Shown: positions 45,934-55,080, counted from the stretch's first letter. The stretch: 64,000 bases of DNA from CBDAPU01 sp965198875 (GCA_965198875.1 CBDAPU010000001.1:868001-932000), one strand, 5' to 3'. Translations and numbers: made by a program. The notes: generated by a model from the letters alone, not told the origin.

Positions 45934-47442
45934 ATGGCGAAGCTGCTCAAAACCATACCGCCGCCCCTGCTGTCGCTGTTTGCAGGTGGCCTAACCACGC
46001 TGGCGTTTGCGCCATTTTATCTCTTTTTCATCCCCTTCTTTACACTGGCGATCCTGTTGCATCTATGGCGCAACAACACCAAAGAGAAAGCCTTCATCTA
46101 CGGCTACTCCTACGGCCTCGGCCTGTTTGGTATTGGCGTGAGCTGGTTACACATCAGCATCAACCTGTTTGGCGGGGTGAGTTTAATCGGCGCCTACGGG
46201 ATCACTTTCCTCCTGATCGCCTATTTATCCTTATTCCCGGCGCTGGTGGGTTACCTAAGTCGTCTGTATGACATAAGATCAGAGGGGCATTATTATCTGC
46301 TCACCGTCCCGTCCCTATGGACCCTCGGCGAGTGCCTGCGCGCGAGGTTATTCACCGGCTTTCCCTGGCTATCATTAGGCTATACCCAGACTGACAGTGC
46401 GCTGGCGGGATACGCCCCGTTGGCAGGGGTATTCGCTGTGAGTTTTTTTATCGTTTTGCTGTCGGGGCTGTTGTTGCTGTTGCTCCTGGGATCACATAAA
46501 AAAGTATTACTCTCTTCTAGCATCATCCTGATCTTTGCCCTTTCGGCTCTTGGCAAACAACATCCATGGACGGCGGCGCAAAACAAAGCTATTCAGGTGG
46601 CGCTGATCCAGGGCGCCATACCCCAGGAGATCAAGTGGATGGCGCAATATAAACAATCTTCCCTTCAACACTACCTCACATTGACCCGCCATTTCTGGGA
46701 TAACGATTTGATCATCTGGCCGGAAACCGCTATTCCATCATACATGCACAATGAGGCCGATTTTTTGCAACAACTCGACACCAGGGCAAAAGCCCATGGG
46801 TCGATCCTGCTCGTTGGACTGCCGACAAAAGACCTTGCCGGCGGCGCTACTTTTAACAGTCTGCTATTGCTGGGCGAAGACCGGCAAGTCTACAACAAAC
46901 GACATCTGGTGCCGTTTGGTGAGTATGTGCCCTTCAAACCGGTCCTCGGCAAGCTGGTGGAGCTCATGCAAATACCCATGTCGGACTTCAGTGCCGGTGA
47001 TTGGGATAAAAAACCGGTTTTCACTGGTAGCGAGTTTTCCATGGGGCTTTCTATCTGTTATGAAGATACGTTCGGCAATGAGATTATAAAGGCGTTGCCG
47101 GAGGCGGAGCTGTTAGTCAACATCAGTAATGACGCCTGGTTTGGCGATTCCGCCGCCCCCCATCAACACCTGCAAATGGCGCAGATGCGGGCTATTGAGA
47201 CCGGGCGATTTCTGGTGCGCGCAACCAATACCGGGATCAGCGCCATCATCAATGAAAAAGGGGAGATCATCGGCAAAACAACGCAATTTAAGGCGGACGC
47301 CGTCGCCGCATCGGTTTCTTTATTTACCGGCACAACCCTCTACGCACTAACCGGTGACACACTGGTGGTGCTGTTGTGTTTTCTCTTTGTCTTTTTCGTC
47401 TACAGAGATGAGTTCAGGGGAGCGGCGTCAAAGAGCCGCTGA
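45934..47442 (+). CDS. lnt: apolipoprotein N-acyltransferase
   Basis: Inner-membrane enzyme adding the third acyl chain to lipoproteins (here for example LpoA and DolP) so that Lol can carry them to the outer membrane. From the ATG at 45934 there are 502 residues: about six N-terminal membrane segments and a nitrilase domain with the catalytic Glu (PETAIPSY), Lys region (NKRHLVPFGEYVPF) and Cys (SICYEDTFG), then NISNDAWFGDS. The longer in-frame extension from 45850 lies inside corC and is rejected. Confidence 0.96.
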   Translation: MAKLLKTIPPPLLSLFAGGLTTLAFAPFYLFFIPFFTLAILLHLWRNNTKEKAFIYGYSYGLGLFGIGVSWLHISINLFGGVSLIGAYGITFLLIAYLSLFPALVGYLSRLYDIRSEGHYYLLTVPSLWTLGECLRARLFTGFPWLSLGYTQTDSALAGYAPLAGVFAVSFFIVLLSGLLLLLLLGSHKKVLLSSSIILIFALSALGKQHPWTAAQNKAIQVALIQGAIPQEIKWMAQYKQSSLQHYLTLTRHFWDNDLIIWPETAIPSYMHNEADFLQQLDTRAKAHGSILLVGLPTKDLAGGATFNSLLLLGEDRQVYNKRHLVPFGEYVPFKPVLGKLVELMQIPMSDFSAGDWDKKPVFTGSEFSMGLSICYEDTFGNEIIKALPEAELLVNISNDAWFGDSAAPHQHLQMAQMRAIETGRFLVRATNTGISAIINEKGEIIGKTTQFKADAVAASVSLFTGTTLYALTGDTLVVLLCFLFVFFVYRDEFRGAASKSR

Positions 47443-47464
47443 GTGCAGCTATTTTATCAGGCCA

Positions 47465-48382
47465 TTATTCATGTGTTTTTTTGTGCTGATTGAGCCCCAG
47501 GATCGCCACAAACCCGACTATCGTCAGTGACAGGGAGATCAACACAGACTGTGAGAGCCCCGGGGGGAAAACCGGATTGGTAGCGATCAAACCGGCATGA
47601 CCGCCGACAATTTCATAGACACGCCCCTGAAAAGGCCAGATAACCGATAAAGACCCCACCAGGATCCCAATAATAAAATACATGGTCGGGCGATAATATC
47701 GCTGTAGCAGGAAGGATAAAAAACGGCTGAATACCACAAGCCCGGTGAGGGCGCCAAGCGCAAAAGGCGTCAACACAGCTATATTAAAATAGCCGATGGC
47801 ATTGAAGATATAGGCATATTTATTCAGGATGAGCAGTATAAACGAGCCTGATATGCCCGGCAGAAGCATGGCGCAGATCGACAAGGCGCCGCTGAGGAAT
47901 ATAAACCAGCTATCCTCAGGTGTGTGCACGGGCACCAGGTTTAATATCACCAGTCCCGACAGCACGCCCACAACGCAGATCACGACCTCAGCCCTGGCGA
48001 TGGGTTTGAACTCAATGAAAAGCACAACAATCGAGCCCGCTATCAGGCCAAAGAATAAACCGTATATCTCCTGAGGATAATCTATTAACAGTTGCGGCAA
48101 TGCAACGATCCGAGTGAAAAACAATAATGCGCCGACAACACCGAGCGCCAAGGGAATAAAAAAATAAAAATGGGGCCTGGATATGACGACACCTGGCTGA
48201 AACTTGAATAAGGCCCTCAGCCAAACCAGATCAAAGGAGCGGATGGCGGCGATGAGTTGCGGATAAATACCTAAAATAAACGCCATGGTGCCGCCGCTGA
48301 CGCCGGGAATAATATCCGCCGCGCCGACACAAAACCCTTTCACTACCAGCACACCCTGATCCTTGATGTTCGCCCTGTGCAC
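47465..48382 (-). CDS. DUF368 family membrane protein (PopT-type C55-P translocase)
   Basis: 305 residues, eight or nine membrane segments, with the duplicated family motif GAADIIPGVSGGTMAFILGIY near the N-terminus and MLLPGISGSFILLILNKY in the middle. DUF368 proteins have been shown in other bacteria to flip undecaprenyl phosphate back across the inner membrane for peptidoglycan and O-antigen synthesis; assigning that job here is by family. Starts with GTG. Convergent with lnt and 43 bases upstream of nothing else on its strand. Confidence 0.88.
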   Translation of the reverse strand: MHRANIKDQGVLVVKGFCVGAADIIPGVSGGTMAFILGIYPQLIAAIRSFDLVWLRALFKFQPGVVISRPHFYFFIPLALGVVGALLFFTRIVALPQLLIDYPQEIYGLFFGLIAGSIVVLFIEFKPIARAEVVICVVGVLSGLVILNLVPVHTPEDSWFIFLSGALSICAMLLPGISGSFILLILNKYAYIFNAIGYFNIAVLTPFALGALTGLVVFSRFLSFLLQRYYRPTMYFIIGILVGSLSVIWPFQGRVYEIVGGHAGLIATNPVFPPGLSQSVLISLSLTIVGFVAILGLNQHKKTHE

Positions 48383-48425
48383 AGTTTGTTATAAAGGCTC
48401 GTAGGGGGTTGAGTGATCCGAGCGG

Positions 48426-49502
48426 CTACTGGCCGGCCCTGTGGTATTTTTCACTCAGCTCATGCACGGCGTCGATGAGCACAGCAACATGCTCGGGGTC
48501 AATGCCGGGATGAACACCATGGCCCAGATTAAACACATGCCCGCTACCATGCCCATAAGAGGCCAGCACTTCCTCAACCTGCTGTTGAATCACCTCGGGG
48601 CCCGCATAGAGCACAGCCGGGTCCAGATTGCCCTGCAATGCCACCTTGCTATCAAGCCTCTCTCTCACGGCGCCGATGTCCACCGTCCAGTCAACGCCTA
48701 TGGCGTCGCAACCGCATGTTATGATCTCTTGCGCCCAGCCGGCCCCGCCTTTGGTAAACACAATCACGGGAACGGCTTTGCCGTCGGCCTCACGGTGCAA
48801 CCCATCCATGATCCGGTGCATGTAATGAAGGGAGAACTCTTTATAGGCCCCATAGGACAAGATCCCCCCCCAGGTATCGAAGATCATGATCACATCCGCT
48901 CCCGCATGGATCTGCCCATTTAAATAGTCCGTGAGCGACTGGCTCAAGAGCGCTAACAAATGGTGCATGAGCAACGGTTCCTTGTATAACATCCCTTTCG
49001 CCAGGCTAAACGTTTTACTGCCCCCCCCTTCTATCATATAGGTCGCAACAGTCCAGGGGCTACCGGCGAAACCGATCAACGGCACGTTGTTATTCAATTC
49101 ACATTTTATCAGGGCCACCGCATCCATGACGTAACGCAGATCCTGATCCACATCGGCTTTTGAGAGTTGTTTGATCTCCCGCTCGGTACGCACCGGGTGA
49201 GCAAACTGCGGGCCCTGGTTTTCCACCATCTTCAACCCCAGGCCCATGGCGTCAGGCACGGTCAGAATGTCGGAGAACAAGATGGCCGCATCCAGGCTAA
49301 ATCGTTGCAGGGGTTGTAAGGTGACCTCACAGGCGAGCTCCGGGGTTTGGCACAATGTCATAAAATCACCCGCCCTTTGCCTTATGGCGCGGTATTCAGG
49401 CAAATATCGGCCTGCCTGGCGCATGATCCAGATCGGGGTCCTATCCACGGGTTGACGTTTCAATGCACGCAACAGGCGATCATTATTCGGTTTTGCCGAC
49501 AT
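48426..49502 (-). CDS. hemE: uroporphyrinogen decarboxylase
   Basis: Decarboxylates the four acetate side chains of uroporphyrinogen III to give coproporphyrinogen III. 358 residues with the signature IWIMRQAGRYLPEYR, AAILFSDILTVPDAMG, GFAGSPWTVATYMIEGG, IMIFDTWGGILS, GCDAIGVDWTVDIG, ALQGNLDPA and FNLGHGVHPGIDPE. In Pseudomonas this gene sits next to gltD; here 6.2 kb lie between them. Confidence 0.97.
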   Translation of the reverse strand: MSAKPNNDRLLRALKRQPVDRTPIWIMRQAGRYLPEYRAIRQRAGDFMTLCQTPELACEVTLQPLQRFSLDAAILFSDILTVPDAMGLGLKMVENQGPQFAHPVRTEREIKQLSKADVDQDLRYVMDAVALIKCELNNNVPLIGFAGSPWTVATYMIEGGGSKTFSLAKGMLYKEPLLMHHLLALLSQSLTDYLNGQIHAGADVIMIFDTWGGILSYGAYKEFSLHYMHRIMDGLHREADGKAVPVIVFTKGGAGWAQEIITCGCDAIGVDWTVDIGAVRERLDSKVALQGNLDPAVLYAGPEVIQQQVEEVLASYGHGSGHVFNLGHGVHPGIDPEHVAVLIDAVHELSEKYHRAGQ

Positions 49503-49580
49503 GGATTGAGGAAGGTTAAAGAGCCAATGGATAAAGATACATTATAAACCTTAAAAGGCGAGATATAGCACTGTTTCTAT

Positions 49581-49603
49581 CGCCTTATCGAGAAGGCGTT
49601 TTT
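49581..49603 (+). terminator. intrinsic-terminator-like hairpin between hemE and the ABC gene
   Basis: CGCCTT (49581-49586) pairs with AAGGCG (49593-49598) around a 6-base loop, followed by TTTTT. It is oriented rightward although no rightward gene ends there, since hemE is leftward and the next rightward gene begins at 49692. It could end a short transcript or act as an attenuator in the ABC-transporter leader. Confidence 0.5.
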
Positions 49604-49691
49604 AAGGCACATATTGATGTCAATGGTATGTTGGTGTTTGCTATTCTACACCCCCCGCTAGAATTTTACTCTGCCATCACACGATAAGCCA

Positions 49692-51506
49692 ATGCGCGGC
49701 GACAGATATATGAGCGAGCATACCTGGTCCGGCGACTGGGCGGCGATAGCCAGCCTCATCCCCTATTTCATGGAGTTTAAGGGGCGTGTCCTGTTGGCCA
49801 TGTTGTTTCTGATCCTGGCGAAAATTGCCAGCGTACTCATTCCCTTCGCCATGAAGCACATCGTTGACTCCCTTGATCCCGGTCAGGCGCAGATCATCGC
49901 CATACCGGTATCATTTTTATTGCTCTACGGCCTGCTACGATTAGGGACGATATTATTCGGGGAAATACGTGACGCCATATTTGGACGTGTCACAGAGCGG
50001 GCGATGCGGCGTATCGGCTTAAAAGTCTTCAAACACCTGCACACACTGGATCTGGATTTTCATTTATCCCGGCGCACAGGCGGGCTCGCCAGAGACATCG
50101 AGCGGGGCACCAACGGGATCAGCTTCCTGATGCGCTTCCTGTTGTTTAACATCTTGCCGACATTGTTTGAAATCGGCCTTGTTGCGGTCATATTGTTCTA
50201 CAATTACAACATCTGGTATGCCTTGATTATCGCTATTGCCGTCTGTTGTTATTTCACCTTCTCCGTGTTGGTGACCGAGTGGCGCACGTCTTTTGTGCGC
50301 GCCATGAATGAGATGGACAACAACACCAACACCCGCGCTATTGACAGCTTGCTCAATTTTGAAACCGTCAAGCATTTCGGCAATGAGGCCTATGAAGCCA
50401 ATGAGTACGATAAAAATCTCGCTGGTTGGGAGGCGGCCCGGGCGAGGAATCGGCTAACGCTGGCGGGATTAAACTCAGGGCAGGCATTGGTGATCGCCAG
50501 CTCAATTACGGCAATGATGTGGCTTGCCGCCCATGATGTTATCTCAGGGAATATGACCCTGGGGGATCTGGTGCTGGTGAACGCCTACATGATGCAACTG
50601 TTTATTCCGCTTAATTTTCTCGGCTTTGTCTACCGGGAGATCAAAAGGGCGCTGGCCGATATTGAGCAACTATTCTCTCTGCTTGAGAGGAGGCCTCGCA
50701 TTACCGATCGGCAAGACGCCGGGGAGCTGGCGCTTGAAACGGCGAGCATCGCATTTAAGGACGTCAGCTTTGGTTACACGAGCGAGCGACAGATCCTGGA
50801 AGACGTGAGTTTTGACATTCCCGCCGGGAAAAAAATTGCCGTTGTCGGGCCCAGCGGTGCGGGCAAATCCACCATCGGCCGGTTATTATTTCGTCTCTAT
50901 GATGTGGATAGCGGGCAGATCCGCATAAACAACACCGACATACGGGATGTGACCCAAAGCAGTTTACGCCATGCTATCGGCGTGGTACCCCAGGAGACGG
51001 TGCTGTTCAACAACACGATTTACTACAACATCGCCTATGGACGGCCCGATGCCGGTGATGCGGCCATAAAGCGGGTGGCGCAGCTCGCTCATCTGCACGA
51101 GTTTATAGAAACACTGCCGAAGGGCTATGAGACCATGGTGGGCGAGCGGGGGCTGAAAGTCTCCGGCGGTGAGAAACAACGCATCGCTATCGCCCGCATG
51201 CTGCTGAAAAATCCCGCCATTATGGTGTTCGATGAGGCCACCTCCTCGCTGGATTCAAACTCCGAGCAGGCTATCCTTGAGGCGCTGACCGAGGTCGCCA
51301 CACATAACACAACCCTGGTGATCGCACACCGCCTGTCCACCATCATCGATGCAGATAACATCATCGTGCTGGATAAGGGCCGGGTGGTTGAGCAGGGAAC
51401 ACACCCGCATTTACTCAATATGAACGGTGTCTACGCCGGTCTCTGGGAGCTACAACAACGGGAAGAGCAGGCAGCAGGGAATGCGCCGTCAAAAATAGAC
51501 CGATAG
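49692..51506 (+). CDS. Atm1-type ABC exporter (heavy metal/glutathione class)
   Basis: Half-size ABC exporter, 604 residues: six membrane helices (about 30-330) and an ATPase with Walker A GPSGAGKST (386-394), Q-loop, signature VSGGEKQRIA, Walker B IMVFDEATSSLD and switch AHRLST. The membrane domain carries the Atm1/HMT1 markers RTGGLARDIERGTNGI, FNILPTLFEI and NNTNTRAIDSLLNFETVKHFGNE. Bacterial relatives export glutathione-metal or glutathione-persulfide compounds, so a role in metal or sulfur detoxification is likely. An ATG at 49710 is an alternative start; neither start has a clear ribosome site. Confidence 0.9.
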   Translation: MRGDRYMSEHTWSGDWAAIASLIPYFMEFKGRVLLAMLFLILAKIASVLIPFAMKHIVDSLDPGQAQIIAIPVSFLLLYGLLRLGTILFGEIRDAIFGRVTERAMRRIGLKVFKHLHTLDLDFHLSRRTGGLARDIERGTNGISFLMRFLLFNILPTLFEIGLVAVILFYNYNIWYALIIAIAVCCYFTFSVLVTEWRTSFVRAMNEMDNNTNTRAIDSLLNFETVKHFGNEAYEANEYDKNLAGWEAARARNRLTLAGLNSGQALVIASSITAMMWLAAHDVISGNMTLGDLVLVNAYMMQLFIPLNFLGFVYREIKRALADIEQLFSLLERRPRITDRQDAGELALETASIAFKDVSFGYTSERQILEDVSFDIPAGKKIAVVGPSGAGKSTIGRLLFRLYDVDSGQIRINNTDIRDVTQSSLRHAIGVVPQETVLFNNTIYYNIAYGRPDAGDAAIKRVAQLAHLHEFIETLPKGYETMVGERGLKVSGGEKQRIAIARMLLKNPAIMVFDEATSSLDSNSEQAILEALTEVATHNTTLVIAHRLSTIIDADNIIVLDKGRVVEQGTHPHLLNMNGVYAGLWELQQREEQAAGNAPSKIDR

Positions 51507-51556
51507 CGCCGGGTGATCGCCCAACGCAATAAAAACCTGGCGAGCCCAAGTGCGGA

Positions 51557-52498
51557 TTATCTGAGAAACCCCTCTTCACTGGCGATAAATATATCCACAT
51601 CACTGTTTGCGTAAGCGGGCAGTTTTTCACGATTTAAGATCTCGGTGGAGGCGATAATCAGGCTATCACATGCCTTTTCGGCGACAAAACCATCCAGATA
51701 TTTCTCAAATATCGGATGACCCAATCTCTCCCATTCCGCTTCCTGGGCGACAATGCTGAGCTGCAAGGCATCAGCTATCTCGCCTATGAGGATATGCTGG
51801 GCCCGGGTGGAGAATGTCTTACAACCACAGATGTATTTCAAAAACCTCCGCCCTTGCAGATCCTCAAGCGGTGTTTTCCATTTACCCCCTCCCCCCAGCG
51901 TGTGGTACAGAGCCAGGTTCTTGTTTGACGTATCATCATCGGCCACCGCCATCCTGAAATCGCAGGAATAGCGGGGCGCTCGGCCCCGGTTGCACGGTGA
52001 GCCATGAATGTCCGTTGATGAAAATACCACGCATTCATTCTCTCCCGGCGCAACATTATCCGATGCCGCCAGTAGCTTATTTTCAAAAGCCCTATCGTAT
52101 TGTGCGAATAGGCTCAAATCGGCAAAATGCGCTTCTTCTCCTTTCCTTAGAAAGGCAAACGAATTGTCTTCTCTCACCCCATGCAACGGCACCCAGACCG
52201 TTATGGATCTCAGGCCATGACCATAGAGGTGATCGGTGTGAAAGGAGGCGCCATGTTGGCCGGGCAAAAAAATCCGAGGTGTGGGCGCCGGCTGCAAAAC
52301 CACCTCGTCACCTTCGGCAAAGAAATGCCCTCGGACCTCCAGGGCAAGATTGTGCCAGGCGTCGATAAATGCGCCGGTATCCATAAAATCGAAAAACTCT
52401 TTTCGGCTCACCGGCCTGCCATCGGTCAGGACGCTCAAGAATGTGCTTGCGAACCCGGCCTGCATCTCACCGACAAAAGCGCTGGAAAATGTTTGCAT
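51557..52498 (-). CDS. 2OG-Fe(II) oxygenase-like protein with a second C-terminal domain
   Basis: 313 residues. Residues about 1-190 resemble the phytanoyl/2OG-Fe oxygenase fold: the metal pair His87-x-Asp89 in ASFHTDHLYGHG, distal His165 in SSTDIHGSPCN, and an Arg (173 or 176) placed to bind 2-oxoglutarate. Residues about 216-313 (GRRFLKYICGCKTFSTRAQHI..., ...CDSLIIASTEILN) look like a separate domain resembling the small LIC12192-type proteins of sporadic carbohydrate clusters; the oxygenase half resembles the oxygenase of those clusters. That link is from memory of the families and is uncertain. No glycan genes are adjacent. Confidence 0.7.
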   Translation of the reverse strand: MQTFSSAFVGEMQAGFASTFLSVLTDGRPVSRKEFFDFMDTGAFIDAWHNLALEVRGHFFAEGDEVVLQPAPTPRIFLPGQHGASFHTDHLYGHGLRSITVWVPLHGVREDNSFAFLRKGEEAHFADLSLFAQYDRAFENKLLAASDNVAPGENECVVFSSTDIHGSPCNRGRAPRYSCDFRMAVADDDTSNKNLALYHTLGGGGKWKTPLEDLQGRRFLKYICGCKTFSTRAQHILIGEIADALQLSIVAQEAEWERLGHPIFEKYLDGFVAEKACDSLIIASTEILNREKLPAYANSDVDIFIASEEGFLR

Positions 52499-52880
52499 GA
52501 GGCTTCTACGTTTCAGAATTAAAGATAATAATTATCGGAACCTGGCCAGGATTGACCGGCTGTTTATCTATAACTCGCCTGCATTGATGGCGTCAGTATA
52601 TCGCCAATGATAAGGCGCCGATTTGAGCAACATGATCACCTGTTGCCCATCCGTTGATCAACAAGACAAGCGCGCACCTTATCGTCATCCGCCGCTATCA
52701 TCTGCGCCAGCGCATCGAGTTCTCCCCGGCCACATCCAACCACAAAGACATGCCGATCAAGACTGGCGATGCCTTTGCCTGATGGTGCGCCCACGCCCAT
52801 TATAATCGCCGCCGCCATCATTGAACCCACTCGTTTTCGCTATTCGTATCATGTATCGGCCTGTTCGATAACGAGGGGCG
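52499..52880. other. 382-base stretch holding the SDR remnant
   Basis: Between the oxygenase-like gene and the secreted-protein gene. Apart from the SDR remnant (52568-52821) I see no gene, and no clear promoter for the oxygenase-like gene. Confidence 0.5.
52568..52821 (-). pseudogene. remnant of a short-chain dehydrogenase/reductase
   Basis: Reading leftward from the ATG at 52821, the frame begins AAAIIMGVGAPSGKGIAS, the NAD(P) Rossmann motif of SDRs, then jumps to HVFVVGCGRGELDALAQMI and DDDKVRACLVD. The frame then breaks: the next codons make sense only after restoring one missing base (VD-x-TDGQQVIMLL). It goes on in the other frame to INAG, which resembles the SDR NNAG motif, and stops at 52568. 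About eight residues after the Rossmann loop are also missing. This fits a truncated, frameshifted SDR gene; the catalytic half is gone. Confidence 0.6.
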
Positions 52881-53471
52881 TTATTGTTGTCTGTCAAAAA
52901 TCCGGGTGATCTCAACAGGCACCGCAAATGAAATTGGTTTGAGCCGCAGCTCAACCCGCAGTTGCTCGCCATTTAATTGCAACGAATACACCTCCGATGT
53001 GCTGCCACCGTCTGCTACTCTTGCCTCAATATAAAGCGTCTCGCCATCCCAGGCTGCAAATGCGTAATCTTCCCGTTGACCGCTACCGCTGGCGCTGACG
53101 GTTCGGCTTCGACCATCGCCATAAAATACCCGTTGGAAGTTTTCCTCATAGCGGAGCACAAACTCGGGCGCTTCATAGAAGAAGTGGAAGGTTTCATCGT
53201 ATGCCAGATGATCATACAGCGCCTGCTCCGGCGCTCCCCCTTTATATCTGTACTTCCCCTGCTTCTTGGGCCGCCTTACCGTGCCGCCCGCCTTTTTGAT
53301 GGCTTCTTCCACCTGCCGGTCGGTGTTATCACTTAACCCCTGGTTAAAGACCCAGGCGCCATTGAACCGGTCCTGCGAGATAATGTTGTTTGCAAGAGCA
53401 GGGCTCGCCACCCCGCCGAGCGATAAAACCAACAACACACGCCGTGTTAATCTATATCCAGGCACTGACAT
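52881..53471 (-). CDS. secreted protein of unknown function
   Basis: 196 residues from the ATG at 53471 (a TTG at 53489 would add six). Basic n-region then signal peptide (TRRVLLVLSLGGVASPALA). The mature protein begins with FNGAWVFNQGLSDNTDRQV and has a basic stretch (RRPKKQGKYRYKG) followed by beta-rich sequence with FVLRYEENFQRVFYGDGR and AAWDGETLYIEARV. I recognise no family with a known role. It follows a small lipoprotein gene on the same strand by 60 bases, so the two are probably one operon. Confidence 0.8.
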   Translation of the reverse strand: MSVPGYRLTRRVLLVLSLGGVASPALANNIISQDRFNGAWVFNQGLSDNTDRQVEEAIKKAGGTVRRPKKQGKYRYKGGAPEQALYDHLAYDETFHFFYEAPEFVLRYEENFQRVFYGDGRSRTVSASGSGQREDYAFAAWDGETLYIEARVADGGSTSEVYSLQLNGEQLRVELRLKPISFAVPVEITRIFDRQQ

Positions 53472-53531
53472 GCTGGGATGTGAATGCAAGAAGATGAGGG
53501 CGAGGCCCCATCTTCTTTCATCCGGCGCTAC

Positions 53532-53741
53532 TCATTCGTCATAGTAAATAACATTCTGCTCCAACATCATCCACTGTGGCGTATCCACTGGGGCCCCATC
53601 TTCTGCGCTCATTGCCTCAGAGACGGGGCTCTCCCCCTCAGCCGAAGCGGCCGATGCTGGTGTTTGCCCGCCCGATTTATCCCCGCCACAACCGGCAAGC
53701 GTCAATAAGGCGCCCATTAAAATAACCGTTAAATATCGCAT
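53532..53741 (-). CDS. small lipoprotein of unknown function
   Basis: 69 residues: signal peptide with lipobox LTLAGC (Cys about 18), then a Gly/Ser/Ala/Glu-rich low-complexity middle and an aromatic end (WMMLEQNVIYYDE). There is no Asp at +2 after the Cys (GGD), so Lol sorting to the outer membrane is expected. Upstream of, and on the same strand as, the secreted-protein gene. Confidence 0.75.
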   Translation of the reverse strand: MRYLTVILMGALLTLAGCGGDKSGGQTPASAASAEGESPVSEAMSAEDGAPVDTPQWMMLEQNVIYYDE

Positions 53742-53952
53742 ATTTCACTCCTCATCTGCTGTTTTAGATAATGGTATTGCTACCCTCACTGTATCAAAAA
53801 CCCGCCTGTCCTGATCAAGCGGTTTTGATCCATGCTCCGCTCATCTCCCAACTAACGGGAAATACCGCCTCCTCGGTAACTTCTCATTGCAAGGGGGACG
53901 CTCCGATCTGAACATACCAGATATTTTTTATCCCCTCCTTAAATCCTGATCA

Positions 53953-54885
53953 CTAGTTCACCGAGCTCATCGCCGTTGGTTGATGAAAGACTGATCGGTC
54001 TATTGATTTCAGTTTACAGTTTCGAAGGCTGCCTGCATCAGAGACGATGAGCGGCACTTCAACGCCGGCGCTGCCGAGACTCCAGACCTTTCGGAACATG
54101 CCCGATAGACTGTAGACAGGTTCATCATCCACGGATAATACTATATTTCCGGGTTTTACCCCCGCTAAATCAGCAGGGCAACCCCTGTATACCCCGACAA
54201 CAACCAATTTGCCTTCGTATTCCTGAATGAGCGCCCCCAGCCAGGGTTTCGGCGGCGCCCGGCGCTGCCCGAATTGACACATCTCATCGAGAAACGGGGC
54301 GACCAGATCCACCGGGATAAACATATTCGCCATTAATTCCTCATCAGCGGGGCCGGGGACCTCCATTAACAGTGATCCGATCCCACAGACCTGCCCGCTC
54401 TGGTTCAATAATGCCGCCCCCGCCCAGTCATCGCAACCTGGTGAAGTAAACAACGCCTCATCCAGCAAGTACTCCCAACGACCGGCAAACTCCTGTTTTG
54501 CGATCAACCGGGAAGGAAACGGGGCCATATAACCACTACGGCAGATGCTGACTTCCTCCCCCGGGGATAACGTCTCGATACTGCCCGGGGACAAACAGCT
54601 ATCTCCCAGGGGGATAGTGGGCTTTAATAATGTGATCCCCGAATCATAGTCCTGTGCAATAACATAAGCGGGCGCCCCCTGATCGCTGTGCGATGTGATC
54701 CATATTTGCTCGGCTTCCAGAACCAGATAACCCACCGTCGCAATCAGGCCATCATCACGGATACGCACACCACTACCGGCACGCTCAGTGCCGAGAATAG
54801 CGGACGTCATGGCCTGCTCAGGGACCTGACTCTGGATCGTGACCATGGCGGTCGCCGTGTTTTCCGTTTGCGATAAGGAAGACAT
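53953..54885 (-). CDS. HtrA-like trypsin-fold/PDZ protein with a lost catalytic triad
   Basis: 310 residues without a signal peptide. The N-terminal half follows the HtrA fold (GSGVRIRDDGLIAT..., NMFIPVDLVAPFL) and the C-terminal part is a PDZ domain (about 215-300; WLGALIQEYEGKLVV, GCPADLAGVKPGNIVLSVDDEPV). Aligned by eye with DegS at 23573-24715, the His position is Tyr53, the Asp position is about Gly83, and the GNSGG serine is Ala155 in DWAGAAL. It should not be a protease; a peptide-binding or scaffold role is an inference. Cytoplasmic by lack of a signal. Confidence 0.78.
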   Translation of the reverse strand: MSSLSQTENTATAMVTIQSQVPEQAMTSAILGTERAGSGVRIRDDGLIATVGYLVLEAEQIWITSHSDQGAPAYVIAQDYDSGITLLKPTIPLGDSCLSPGSIETLSPGEEVSICRSGYMAPFPSRLIAKQEFAGRWEYLLDEALFTSPGCDDWAGAALLNQSGQVCGIGSLLMEVPGPADEELMANMFIPVDLVAPFLDEMCQFGQRRAPPKPWLGALIQEYEGKLVVVGVYRGCPADLAGVKPGNIVLSVDDEPVYSLSGMFRKVWSLGSAGVEVPLIVSDAGSLRNCKLKSIDRSVFHQPTAMSSVN

Positions 54886-55080
54886 AGCGGCAATTATACG
54901 GAAAATAACCCGCTGATGGGTCGTTAAACATCAACCATGCCCTGCAACCCGCCAGGGTGAACTAATCAGGGCGGGACGATACAAAGTCTATAGTACACAA
55001 GCATCATCAAACCCCGCCCGATGAGATGGTGGGTTCGATGCCTTGCACCGGGGAAGCATTAACAACAATGGCGGTTTTGC

